From CAYRGC01 sp964423795 (GTDB lineage Bacteria > Patescibacteriota > Gracilibacteria > Peribacterales > Peribacteraceae), in NCBI GenBank assembly GCA_964423795.1, contig CAYRGC010000001.1, positions 62,001-126,000 on the forward strand: 64,000 bases of DNA. The letters are read 5' to 3'. A program made the translations under genes and the position numbers. The notes beneath the pieces were generated by a model. It did not search any database, had not been told where the DNA came from, and saw only the letters and a list, made by a program, of their open reading frames with translations. Positions 42,184 to 50,585 of this stretch are shown here, one piece after another; positions within the stretch are counted from its first letter, which is position 1; every line of letters starts with the position of its first letter.

Positions 42184-42648
42184 ATGGCAGCCCCCCGGAA
42201 GCTCCGGCTCCTGGCATATAACGTCCGTTCGCTGTGGAACGTGGGATCGTTCTTCCGCACGTGCGACGCGTTCGGCGTGGAGCGCCTGCACCTCACCGGG
42301 TATACGGGTCATCCGCCCCGCAAGGAGATCACGAAGACCGCCGTCGGCGCCGAGCAGTTCGTCGAGTGGGAGCACGCGGCCGATCCGCTTCCCACGATCG
42401 ATGCGCTCAAGGCGGACGGCTGGACGATCGTCTCACTCGAGCTGACGCCGTCCGCGGTGGACCTTTCCGCGTACGTGCCGCCGCGGGGCAAGATCTGCCT
42501 CGTCGCGGGGAACGAGCTCGAGGGCGTGCCGCAGGCGATCCTGGACCGATCCGACGCGACGGTGAAGATCCCCATGCTCGGCAAGAAGGAATCCCTCAAC
42601 GTGGCGGTGGCGACCGGCATCGCGCTGCACCAGCTCAGGACCGCCTGA
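42184..42648 (+). CDS. SpoU/TrmH-family RNA 2'-O-methyltransferase
   Basis: 154 residues, the bare catalytic domain. Motif 1 YNVRSLWNVGSFFRTCDAFG, motif 2 LVAGNELEGVPQAILD, motif 3 IPMLGKKESLNVAVATGIAL. The knotted SAM site is complete. Family members methylate ribose in tRNA or rRNA; the target cannot be read from sequence. Starts 2 bases after the purQ stop. Confidence 0.92.
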   Translation: MAAPRKLRLLAYNVRSLWNVGSFFRTCDAFGVERLHLTGYTGHPPRKEITKTAVGAEQFVEWEHAADPLPTIDALKADGWTIVSLELTPSAVDLSAYVPPRGKICLVAGNELEGVPQAILDRSDATVKIPMLGKKESLNVAVATGIALHQLRTA

Positions 42649-43260
42649 TCAGTGCTTCTTCCCGTGGCTGATGAAGCGGTAAGTCCAGAAGCCCGCGATG
42701 GAACCCACGATCGGCGAGACCGCGTAGAGGAAGAGGTTTTCGGCAAGGAGGGCCAATGCGACGGCCGGATTGAGGATGCCCGCGCTGAAGGGCGCCGCGA
42801 GCAGGATGCCGAGGAGCAGCGAACCGCCGATGACGACGCCGGCCGCCGGAGCGGGCGTTTTTCCCTCGACCACGGAGGCGACGCCGAACGCGAGGAACGC
42901 CGTGCCGAGCGCCTCGGCGAACGCGATCAGGAGCAAAGGCTGCTCGACGCCGACGGATAGCGGCACGCCCGTGAGGATGTAGCTAAGAAAGAGCGCGACG
43001 CACGCGCCGATCAGCTGCGCGAAAACGTACAACATGGCGTCGCGAAGCCGCAGCTTTCCGACCGAGAGCAAGCCGAGGGTGATGGCGGGATTGATATGGC
43101 ACCCGGAGACCGGGCCGATCGTGTACACGAAAAGGCCGAGCGTCATCGCGGCGACGAGCGGCGTCACGGCGACGGGCAGCGTGTGGATGATCGAGAGGCG
43201 CACGGCAAACGCGAGCGCGAAGGTACCGAGAAGTTCGGCGACGAAGATGCGGCGGTTCAT
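42649..43260 (-). CDS. Aquaporin / MIP channel
   Basis: 203 residues, six membrane helices plus two half-helices. Both pore motifs are present: SGCHINPAITLGLL and SAGILNPAVALALL. The short length and Gly/Ala-rich helices fit a water or small-solute channel. The start at 43260 (MNRRIFVAELLGT) matches the family start. It has a short leader: TACCGT about 22 bases upstream, with a C/T run (TCTCCCCCCCTTTCC) before the ATG and no Shine-Dalgarno. It converges with the SpoU gene with no gap. Confidence 0.93.
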   Translation of the reverse strand: MNRRIFVAELLGTFALAFAVRLSIIHTLPVAVTPLVAAMTLGLFVYTIGPVSGCHINPAITLGLLSVGKLRLRDAMLYVFAQLIGACVALFLSYILTGVPLSVGVEQPLLLIAFAEALGTAFLAFGVASVVEGKTPAPAAGVVIGGSLLLGILLAAPFSAGILNPAVALALLAENLFLYAVSPIVGSIAGFWTYRFISHGKKH

Positions 43261-43346
43261 GGAAAGGGGGGAGACGTCCGTACGGTACGTCCGACGGCCC
43301 ACCAGAGCACTTGCAACCGAAAGGAAAGCGTGCGGAAATCGCCGCG

Positions 43347-45473
43347 TCACAGCGTTTCCAGAGGGTCCACGTCCACGGCGACATCGGTGAGCGCGAGCCC
43401 CGAGAGGAGATCCGCCGGCCGCTCCCCGCGAATGAGAAGGTGCCACTCCTTGCCCCCGCCCACGAACGTGGGAGCCACGGAGATGCGCGCCGGCTTCTCG
43501 CGGTTCACGTTCTTCGCGGACAACTGGGCATGCAGCTGTCGCGCGCGTTGCGAAGCCTCGGGTCCGCGGGTCACGAGGCGGATCATGCGCGTGAACGGCG
43601 GGTAGCCGATGGCCTTTCGCATGGAGAGCTCACGCTCGAGGAAACGTTCCGCGTCGTGCAAAGCCGCCGAGGTGACCTCGAGGGACTCCGGGCGGAACGT
43701 CTGGATGATGACCTCGCCGGGCTTTCTCCGGCCGCTCCTGCCGGAAAGCTGCGTGAGCAGCTGGAACACGCGCTCGGACGCACGGAAGTGGGGGAGCGAC
43801 AGTCCGACGTCCGCGACGAGCACGCCGGCGAGCGTCACCTGCGGGAGATCCAAACCGAGCGCGACCGTCTGCGTGCCGACGAGGATGTCGGCTTTGCCCG
43901 CCTCCATCGTATGCAGAAGATCACGCATCTGCCCCGGATTCTCCAAGGTGTCGCTGTCGGCCCGCAGCACCCTGGCTTGAGGGAAAAGCGCATGGAGGAG
44001 CGTCTCGAGCTTCTGCGTGCCCGCGCCCACGGCATGGAGGCGCACGCTTTGGCAATGCGGGCACTGCGCAGGAACGTCCGCGCGCAGCCCGGTTGCGTGA
44101 TCCAGGAGGAAAGGGCGGTTGCCGGGACCGAGGTGGACCGTGAAGGGCAGCTGCGATTCCGGCGACACCACGCGGCGGCGGCAGTCGAGGCAGAGCAGCG
44201 CGCTCGCGGTGCCGCGTCGGTTGAGGAAGAGCACGGACTGCTCGCCCTTCGTCAGACGCGCCTGGATGGCCTCGATGAGGGGAGGGGAGAACGGGTAGTG
44301 GTTGCCGAATTCCGTCTCTGCGAGGTCGATCACGCGCACGTACGGCAGCGGCCACGAGCCGTAGCGGTGCGGCATCCTGGCGATCGCGTAGCGCTTGTCC
44401 TTCACCGCCTGCCACGCCTCCACCGAGGGCGTCGCGCTCCCGAGGACGAGTCGGGCGCCGGTGATGCGGCAGATCTCTTCCGCGGCGGTGCGCGCGTGAT
44501 AGCGCGGCATGCGCTCGTTCTTGTACGTCCACTCGTGCTCCTCGTCGATCACGACGAGCTCGAGCGCGCGGCACGGCGAGAAGAGCGCGCTCCTGGACCC
44601 CAGCACGAGCGCAGCCTCGCCGGTGCGGGCGCGCAGCCACTCCTTGCGCCGCTGCGCGGGCGTGAGCTTGCTGTGGACGACGGAAATGCGCTCGCGCGGG
44701 AGCACGGAGACGAAGCGCTCGACGATGGCCTCGCTCAGGAGGATCTCCGGCACGAGAACGATCGCCTGCCCGCCCTTCTTTACCGCCTCGGCGATAAGCG
44801 TCTCGTAAACTTCCGTCTTGCCGCTGCCCGTCACGCCGAAGAGGAGCGTGGGCTTGTCCGCGCGTTTGATCGCGGCACGCGCCTTCTTCTGCTCGTCGGT
44901 GAGGGTCGGCGGCATTGTGCGAGGCGGCTCGGGCATCGGTCCGGGGAATTCCGGACGGCGGCGTTCCGCGGAGAGGATGCCCGCCTTCGCCATCGCCTGC
45001 AGCACCGCCTTGCTGGCCGAGGTATGGTCGAGAATCTCGGCCTCCGACGCCCAGTCGCGATTGCGCAGGTACTCGACGACTTCTTCGCGTTTCTCGCCCC
45101 GGACGGTCTGGATGCCGGGTGCAAGACGGTAACCGGAAACTGCGCCCGGAAGGAGCTTGTCCCAATCGAGCGTGGGCAACCACAGTCCCAATGCATAGCG
45201 CGGCGACGAGAAATTCTCGCGGGCGATCCACTCCGCCGCCGCCAGGAGCGGGGAGGGGAGAAGCGGCTCGGGAGACAGCACGGCGTGCACCGCCTTCACG
45301 TCCTTGATGTCCGACGAAAGCTCCGCCGTCACCGCGAGCACGATGCCCATCGTGAGCGATCCGCGCAGGGGGATCCGCACGAGCTGCCCCGGCCGCACGT
45401 CCTCGCCGCAGGAGTAGGTAAGGCCTTCGCCGATGCCGACGGAACGCGATTGCGTGACGACCGTGCAATACAT
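43347..45473 (-). CDS. priA: Primosomal replication helicase PriA
   Basis: 708 residues. N-terminal DNA-binding part, Walker A GVTGSGKTEVYETLI, the DEEH box in VVIDEEHEWTYKNERMPRYH, LGSATPSVEAW, and the zinc-binding Cys group CLDCRRR ... CPHC, then the C-terminal helicase motifs (VLRADSDTLENPGQM, GTQTVALGLDLPQVTLAGVL). Restarts stalled replication forks. Start 45473 (MYCTVVTQS): TACACT at 45483-45488 lies 9 bases upstream. Confidence 0.96.
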   Translation of the reverse strand: MYCTVVTQSRSVGIGEGLTYSCGEDVRPGQLVRIPLRGSLTMGIVLAVTAELSSDIKDVKAVHAVLSPEPLLPSPLLAAAEWIARENFSSPRYALGLWLPTLDWDKLLPGAVSGYRLAPGIQTVRGEKREEVVEYLRNRDWASEAEILDHTSASKAVLQAMAKAGILSAERRRPEFPGPMPEPPRTMPPTLTDEQKKARAAIKRADKPTLLFGVTGSGKTEVYETLIAEAVKKGGQAIVLVPEILLSEAIVERFVSVLPRERISVVHSKLTPAQRRKEWLRARTGEAALVLGSRSALFSPCRALELVVIDEEHEWTYKNERMPRYHARTAAEEICRITGARLVLGSATPSVEAWQAVKDKRYAIARMPHRYGSWPLPYVRVIDLAETEFGNHYPFSPPLIEAIQARLTKGEQSVLFLNRRGTASALLCLDCRRRVVSPESQLPFTVHLGPGNRPFLLDHATGLRADVPAQCPHCQSVRLHAVGAGTQKLETLLHALFPQARVLRADSDTLENPGQMRDLLHTMEAGKADILVGTQTVALGLDLPQVTLAGVLVADVGLSLPHFRASERVFQLLTQLSGRSGRRKPGEVIIQTFRPESLEVTSAALHDAERFLERELSMRKAIGYPPFTRMIRLVTRGPEASQRARQLHAQLSAKNVNREKPARISVAPTFVGGGKEWHLLIRGERPADLLSGLALTDVAVDVDPLETL

Positions 45474-45571
45474 GAGAAGTTCAGTGTACAGGTGGATGAT
45501 CGTACACCAAGAAGAAAACCATGCAAAAACGGGGGGCGTCGGACCGAGTGACACCGCGGCATGTCGATCGA

Positions 45572-45667
45572 TGGTCGGGACGACAGGGCTCCCTTCGTTT
45601 TCGCTCAGGATAAACTTCTCGCCCTGCGCTTCGTTTTCAGTATGTCACAGTGGGCGGAGTCGACATG
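45572..45667 (-). repeat. tRNA-tail element next to tRNA-Pro(TGG)
   Basis: 96 bp directly after the tRNA 3' end on the minus strand. It contains GAGAAG, CCTGAGCG and CGAAGG in order, then an exact 20-base copy (45572-45591) of this tRNA's own 3' end with CCA. The copy carries the two bases that distinguish tRNA-Pro(TGG) from tRNA-Pro(CGG), so it was made from the local tRNA. Confidence 0.8.
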
Positions 45668-45745
45668 TGGTCGGGACGACAGGGCTCGAACCTGCGACCT
45701 CCTGGTCCCAAACCAGGCGCTCTAAGCCAACTGAGCTACGTCCCG
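45668..45745 (-). tRNA. tRNA-Pro(TGG)
   Basis: Acceptor CGGGACG/CGTCCCG, loop TTTGGGA giving anticodon TGG, A73 and an encoded CCA. A -10 TACGAT lies at 45754-45759. Confidence 0.96.
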
Positions 45746-45799
45746 ATGACGAAATCGTACAGGAAACGGTGTCGCAGCGACTAGCGAACACTTTCTTCT

Positions 45800-45870
45800 G
45801 CTCAGAGCGCCTGGAACCAGGCGCATCTCTCAATAAGGATCTACTAACGCGGATCCTGGCCAACTGAGCG
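45800..45870 (-). repeat. tRNA-Pro-derived fragments on the 5' side
   Basis: A perfect palindrome GCGCCTGG-AA-CCAGGCGC (45807-45824) matches the anticodon arm of the adjacent tRNA-Pro(TGG) on one strand and its complement on the other. At 45859-45869 the D-arm stretch GCCAACTGAGC recurs. Together they look like broken tRNA copies. Confidence 0.45.
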
Positions 45871-45935
45871 GAGACTGTTTCGAGCCGACGAAATCGGGGA
45901 TCGTCCTCATCGACAGAAGCCTGTACGATTGAACG

Positions 45936-46550
45936 ATCAAGCTCTACCTCTCCTCCTACGGCATCGGCGATCAGGCGGACACCCTGAAACGCTGGATCGG
46001 AGACCGTACGCTCGGGTTCGTCCCGAACGCGCTCGACTTCGTCGGAGCTGATCCGCGCCGACGCCATGACCTCATCGCGATGGCCAAGGAAGACTTCCGT
46101 AGGCTCGGCATCGCGGTCGTCGTGCTGGATCTGCGCGAGTACTTCGGCAGAGAGGAAGCGTTGGGCGAGACGATGAACGGTCTCGGCGGCGTCTTCGTCT
46201 GCGGCGGCAATACGTTCGTTCTGCGCCAGGCGATGAGACTCTCGGGATTCGACCGCTGGCTTGCGTCCGCACCGTCCGACTTCGTCTACGCCGGCTACAG
46301 CGCCGGCTGCTGCGTTCTCTCGCCGACTCTCGACGGCTACCGCATCGTCGACGATCCCGACAACCGTCCTTATCCGGAAATGCGGGAGACGATCGGGGAA
46401 GGCCTGGGTATCATCGACTTCGTCTTCCTCCCGCACTACCGCTCCGACCATCCGGAATCCGCGGATATCGACCGGGAAGTAGACTACTGCGAAGCACATG
46501 GTCTCCCGTACCGCACGCTCTCCGACGGCTCCGTCCTCCTCCGGGAGTGA
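45936..46550 (+). CDS. Peptidase S51 (dipeptidase E-like), apparent AUC start
   Basis: 204 residues if started at ATC 45936. The N-terminus then reads (M)KLYLSSYGIGDQADTLKRWI, which is how S51 proteins begin. Catalytic parts: GVFVCGGNTFVLRQAM, the nucleophile Ser in YAGYSAGCCVLSPTLDGY, and the late FVFLPHYRSDHPES with its His. The family cuts Asp-X dipeptides or cyanophycin. No ATG, GTG or TTG exists in frame between the stop at 45930 and ATG 46080, a start that would delete about 48 conserved residues. -10 TACGAT (45924-45929) ends exactly 6 bases before the ATC. Confidence 0.85.
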   Translation: MKLYLSSYGIGDQADTLKRWIGDRTLGFVPNALDFVGADPRRRHDLIAMAKEDFRRLGIAVVVLDLREYFGREEALGETMNGLGGVFVCGGNTFVLRQAMRLSGFDRWLASAPSDFVYAGYSAGCCVLSPTLDGYRIVDDPDNRPYPEMRETIGEGLGIIDFVFLPHYRSDHPESADIDREVDYCEAHGLPYRTLSDGSVLLRE

Positions 46551-46593
46551 AGGCATTCCACGCCTCGAATCACTGCGCGAGACCTTCGAATTC

Positions 46594-47505
46594 ATGAAGC
46601 GGAGTGAGGAGAGGGGGGTGCAGGGCATCTACCGCATCTGCTGCACGGAGGAGCATCACGGCGATTGCCCCGTGCGGCTCATCACCGCGCTCACGCACGG
46701 GTGCGAGACGAACGGCCTCGAGGCGTTCCGCTACCTCATCAATCACCGAGACGAGATCGCCGAGCGACTCGACGGCGACGTGCTGCTCATCGTGAACAAC
46801 CTGCGCGCGGCGGAGAACTACTTCGCGAAAAAGAAGCACCCGGCGGACAACGAGTGGTACTGGTGCGACACGAACATGAACCGCCTCCCGCGAAACGCCC
46901 TCTCGCGCGACGACGACGCCTACGAGATGCGCCGGCTCCACGAGCTCTACCCGTGGTACAAGGAGGCGACGACCGCGCTCGACATCCACGCGCTCCCGAA
47001 GAAGGGCGGCGGCATGGTGCTCGACATCAAGGGCCCGCGGCGGGCGCTCGACCGGATCGCCGGGGCCGTCTCGGTGCCCGTGCGCGTCCGCAACGTCGTG
47101 AAGATCCAGCGCGGCGTGCCGATCAGCTTCTTCTACGGCGGACTCGGCCGGAACATCCCGGTGATCGAAACGGAGAGCGGCGTGCGGTTCAGCAAGCGCG
47201 GCTGCGAGATCGCGCGCCGCACCGCGATGGACTTCCTCTTCCCCGAGAAACGCCATCGCCAGAAGGTGTACGAGATCTTCTGGGCCTTGCGGTTCCCGAG
47301 CATCCGCTACCGCGCGGCGAAGGTGTTCCACAACTTCGAGAAAGTGACGCGCAGGCAACTGCTCGCGACGGGACCGCGCAAGGAGGTACTCTCGCCCGGG
47401 GACGGCTACGCGCTTTTCACGCGGACGCGCACCACGTTCGACCATGACTCGCAGATCCGGGGGGAGATCATCTTCCTGGCTCGCCGGGCGGCGTCGCGGC
47501 GTTAA
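46594..47505 (+). CDS. Succinylglutamate desuccinylase/aspartoacylase-family zinc hydrolase
   Basis: 303 residues from ATG 46594. M14-type zinc site: LTHGCETNGLEAFRYL (His and Glu ligands), the central NWLR-like stretch NEWYWCDTNMNRLPR, and the second His in ALDIHALPKKGGGM. The family removes acyl groups from amino acids. The frame stays open upstream to ATG 46498, but that start would overlap the S51 gene by 53 bases, much more than other overlaps here. The start is therefore uncertain. It overlaps the convergent flippase gene by 4 bases. Confidence 0.82.
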   Translation: MKRSEERGVQGIYRICCTEEHHGDCPVRLITALTHGCETNGLEAFRYLINHRDEIAERLDGDVLLIVNNLRAAENYFAKKKHPADNEWYWCDTNMNRLPRNALSRDDDAYEMRRLHELYPWYKEATTALDIHALPKKGGGMVLDIKGPRRALDRIAGAVSVPVRVRNVVKIQRGVPISFFYGGLGRNIPVIETESGVRFSKRGCEIARRTAMDFLFPEKRHRQKVYEIFWALRFPSIRYRAAKVFHNFEKVTRRQLLATGPRKEVLSPGDGYALFTRTRTTFDHDSQIRGEIIFLARRAASRR

Positions 47506-48953
47506 CCGCGGAACGTGCGGTGCGCGCCGACCGCGTACGCGAGCGCCCCGAGCACCGGCAACGAGGCGACACCGGCGGCGAAGACCGCCTTCCCGCTCTG
47601 CAGGTACGGCGCGGAAAGGAAGAGCAGCAGGCCGACGACCGCGGAGAACGCAAACCATTGCGCCACGGCTTTGGCGCCGATCGACACCTTCACCTGCGCG
47701 AGCGTCTGGGGAAGCAGCGCGGCCACGAGGAGAACGTGCACGATCGTGAGCGTCCACGCCGCGCCGACGAAGCCGTACGTCCCGGTCCAAAGCAGATTGA
47801 GGACGATCGTGAACGCGACCGCGACGGAGAAGTTCATGAGCAACCGCTTCCACGAGTGGAGCGCGAGCGAGACGTAGAAGGAGAAGAGGACGATGCCGTT
47901 TAAGAACATCGGCAAACTCATGAGCCGGAACGCGGTGTCCGTTCCGGGTTCCGCGGCCGTGCTGAGATAGTGCGTCGTCGCGAAGAGAAGCGTGAGCGGT
48001 CGTGCCCAAAAGTAACTGAAGAGGAGGAAGACCGAACCCGTCATGAGGAGGGCGAAAAACGTCTTGCCGAGGAGTACGGACACGTCCTCCTTTTTGCCGA
48101 GCCGTTCGGTGAGGACCGGCAAGGCGGAGTTGAGCAGGAAGGTGGGGATGAGGAACGCCATGTCCTCGACGCGCCCAGCGAAGCCGTACGCCGCGTTCTG
48201 CACGGCGAAGTCCGGACGCAGCGCCGCGATGAAGACGACGTCGAGCTGCCGGTAGAGGGTAATGAAGAGGTACGCCAATCCGAAGGGAGCGGCGAGCGAC
48301 AGCATCTCCTTCATGAGCGGCCAATCGAGCCGGGGACGGATGCGGATCAGACGCTCGGCGTACAGGAACGAGACAAGGAAAAGCACCGCGGCACCCGCGG
48401 AACCGAGCCAGAGGAACGCTTCCTCGACGCGCGCGTCCGTCGTGAGGCGCACGCCCATCAGGATGAAGACCGCCATGCCGATCGTGGTGAGGAGTCGCTG
48501 CAGCACCTCCGCGACGAAGACGAACTGCATCTTGTACTGCACCTGGAACGCCGCGCGGAGCACGCCCGCGAGCAGCGTGAAGAACGGCACGAGCGAAGCG
48601 ATCGCCACCGAGCGCGGGAACGGGGTGCCCGCCCACGCCGGCACGACGAACACCGAGACCACCGCGGACCCGAGCGCGAGCAGCGTGATCGTGAACCGCA
48701 GCACGAGGATCGTCCCGAGCACGCGCCCCTTGTCCTCGGCCTTGCTCACTTCGCGCACCGCCACGGCATAGAGGCCGAAGTCGGCCAGGATCGCGAAGAT
48801 CTGCAGGTAGCCGTACGCCGAGTTGTAGTACCCGGCGAGCTCCTTGCTGAGGCCGATCGCCACGAACTTCGCGGCGAGGATGCTCAGGAGGGCCATCGCG
48901 GCTTGGCTCGCGATCTGCCAGAGCGCGGAGGAGGCGATCTTCCGGGTGGACAT
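47502..48953 (-). CDS. Polysaccharide flippase (Wzx/MOP family)
   Basis: 483 residues, about fourteen membrane helices. ASSALWQIASQAAMALLSIL at the start, ILADFGLYAVAVREVSKAED, LITLY-type turns (LAYLFITLYRQLDVVFIAAL) and FLIPTFLLNSALPVLTERLG, all as in oligosaccharide flippases. It would carry lipid-linked sugar units outward, working with the O-antigen-ligase-like protein at 8664. TACAAT (48965-48970) ends 11 bases before the ATG, so the leader is only a few bases. Confidence 0.9.
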   Translation of the reverse strand: MSTRKIASSALWQIASQAAMALLSILAAKFVAIGLSKELAGYYNSAYGYLQIFAILADFGLYAVAVREVSKAEDKGRVLGTILVLRFTITLLALGSAVVSVFVVPAWAGTPFPRSVAIASLVPFFTLLAGVLRAAFQVQYKMQFVFVAEVLQRLLTTIGMAVFILMGVRLTTDARVEEAFLWLGSAGAAVLFLVSFLYAERLIRIRPRLDWPLMKEMLSLAAPFGLAYLFITLYRQLDVVFIAALRPDFAVQNAAYGFAGRVEDMAFLIPTFLLNSALPVLTERLGKKEDVSVLLGKTFFALLMTGSVFLLFSYFWARPLTLLFATTHYLSTAAEPGTDTAFRLMSLPMFLNGIVLFSFYVSLALHSWKRLLMNFSVAVAFTIVLNLLWTGTYGFVGAAWTLTIVHVLLVAALLPQTLAQVKVSIGAKAVAQWFAFSAVVGLLLFLSAPYLQSGKAVFAAGVASLPVLGALAYAVGAHRTFRG

Positions 48954-49054
48954 GGGTCTCCGGGATTGTAGCGAAAAAGACGCCGCCGGTAATTCGGCCT
49001 TGGCAGGATCGTCTTCCTTCAGTACAACGGCCTCATCCGCTTCTCCTCCCGCCC

Positions 49055-49444
49055 ATGAACCGCCCCGTGCACTTCGAGATCCACGCCACCGACCCCGCGG
49101 CGGCCCAGGCCTTCTACGGCCCGCTCTTCGGCTGGACGTTCGAGAAGTGGAACGGCCCCATGGAGTACTGGACGGTCACGACGGGCAAGAAGGAGGAGCC
49201 TAGCATCGACGGAGGACTCGTGAAGCGCATGGGAAAGCCGCCGATCGAGGGCGCCGCCGTCAACGCCTACGTCTGCACCATCGACGTCGCCGACGTGGAC
49301 GCTTCGCTCGCCAAAGCCGTCCAACTCGGCGGCACGGTCGCGGTTCCGAAGATGCCGGTGCCCGGCATCGGCTGGCTCGCGTACGGCAAGGACGCGGACG
49401 GGAACATCTTCGGCATGATGCAGCGCGATCCGGGCGCGAAATAA
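49055..49444 (+). CDS. VOC-fold protein (glyoxalase/bleomycin-resistance type)
   Basis: 129 residues. VHFEIHATDPAAAQAFYGPLFGWTFEKW, the middle YWTVTTGKK, VCTIDVADVDASLAKAVQLGG and DADGNIFGMMQRD are the standard two beta-alpha-beta-beta-beta units of a single VOC domain, the same as many CPR and actinobacterial 'lyase' proteins. The function is not defined. The leader is C/T-rich. Confidence 0.9.
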   Translation: MNRPVHFEIHATDPAAAQAFYGPLFGWTFEKWNGPMEYWTVTTGKKEEPSIDGGLVKRMGKPPIEGAAVNAYVCTIDVADVDASLAKAVQLGGTVAVPKMPVPGIGWLAYGKDADGNIFGMMQRDPGAK

Positions 49445-49505
49445 GCCGGATTTTTTTCGCGAAAAGCGCTGTACAGAGCCCCGATTTTCGGTATCGTTTC
49501 GTCGT

Positions 49506-50381
49506 TTGACGAAGACCTCGAACGTCCTCGGCGACGATCTCGCGCGCATGCTCAAAGGCGGCGTGATCATGGACGTGGTCACCCCCGAGCAGGCGAAGAT
49601 CGCGGAGGCCGCGGGCGCCTCCTCCGTGATGGCGCTCGAGCGCGTGCCGTCCGACATCCGTAAGGAAGGCGGCGTGGCGCGCATGAGCGATCCCGCGCTC
49701 ATCACGGGCATCCAGAAGGCAGTCAGCATCCCCGTGATGGCGAAGGTGCGCATCGGCCACGTGGCGGAGGCGCGCATCCTCGAGGCGCTCGGGGTCGACT
49801 TCATCGACGAGAGCGAGGTGCTCACGCCCGCCGATCCGTTCGCGCACGTCGAGAAGAAGCTCTTCCGCGTGCCCTTCGTCTGCGGCGCGACGAATCTCGG
49901 CGAGGCGCTGCGGCGCATCGACGAGGGCGCGGCGATGATCCGCACGAAGGGGGAAGCCGGCACGGGCAACGTCATCGAGGCCGTCCGCCACCTCAAGCTG
50001 ATCCAGCGGGAGATCGCCGACCTCAAGAAGGCGACGCCCGCCGCGATGCAGAGGTGGTGCAAGGAACAGCGCGTCCCGCTCGCGCTCCTCAAGCGCGTGA
50101 AGAGCGAGCAGCGCCTGCCCGTCGTGACGTTCGTCGCCGGCGGCGTCGCCACCCCCGCCGACGCGGCGTTCCTCATGGAACTCGGCGCCGAGGGCGTCTT
50201 CGTGGGCTCGGGCATCTTCAAGTCCGAGGACCCCAAGCGCACGGCCGAGGCCATCGTCCAGGCCGTCATCCACTACAAGGATCCGAAGAAGCTCGCCGAG
50301 ATTTCCACCGGGCTGCCCAAGGCGATGCCCGGCCTCGAGATCGACGCTCTCCCCGTGAAGATGCAGGGGAGAGGCTGGTAA
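49506..50381 (+). CDS. pdxS: Pyridoxal 5'-phosphate synthase subunit PdxS
   Basis: 291 residues. Builds vitamin B6 cofactor from ribose 5-phosphate, glyceraldehyde 3-phosphate and ammonia from PdxT. Seen: MLKGGVIMDVVTPEQAKIAE, the first catalytic Lys in VMAKVRIGHVAEA, FVCGATNLGEALRRI, the second in IRTKGEAGTGNVIEAVRH, and VGSGIFKSEDP. TTG start: -10 TATCGT (49492-49497) ends 8 bases before it. Followed by a small gene and pdxT. Confidence 0.97.
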   Translation: MTKTSNVLGDDLARMLKGGVIMDVVTPEQAKIAEAAGASSVMALERVPSDIRKEGGVARMSDPALITGIQKAVSIPVMAKVRIGHVAEARILEALGVDFIDESEVLTPADPFAHVEKKLFRVPFVCGATNLGEALRRIDEGAAMIRTKGEAGTGNVIEAVRHLKLIQREIADLKKATPAAMQRWCKEQRVPLALLKRVKSEQRLPVVTFVAGGVATPADAAFLMELGAEGVFVGSGIFKSEDPKRTAEAIVQAVIHYKDPKKLAEISTGLPKAMPGLEIDALPVKMQGRGW

Positions 50382-50395
50382 CCCCTTCACGCCCC

Positions 50396-50584
50396 ATGAC
50401 CTTCTCCTTCCCCACCGACGAGCACCCGACCGATCCGTCCTTCCGGATCGATTCGCCGCAGGGCGACATCGAGGTCTCGCTCGCGGCCGCCTTCATCAAG
50501 AACGGCAAGGTGATGAACCTGCGCATCGGCGACATGATCATCACGCACATCCCGCAGCGCCGTCCGGACGATTCCTCGCGCTGA
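50396..50584 (+). CDS. Small hypothetical protein between pdxS and pdxT
   Basis: 62 residues: MTFSFPTDEHPTDPSFRIDS, then an amphipathic GDIEVSLAAAFIKNGKVM and IGDMIITHIP. Starts 14 bases after pdxS and ends 1 base before pdxT, so it lies inside a tight operon. I recognise no family. Its place between the two subunits hints at a link to B6 synthesis, but nothing in the sequence proves it. Confidence 0.6.
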   Translation: MTFSFPTDEHPTDPSFRIDSPQGDIEVSLAAAFIKNGKVMNLRIGDMIITHIPQRRPDDSSR

Positions 50585-50585
50585 C

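Noticed and set aside
43311..45551. 746-codon plus-strand open frame opposite priA
   Set aside because: Complement of a complete PriA with all helicase motifs; the product is Arg/His/Glu-rich noise.
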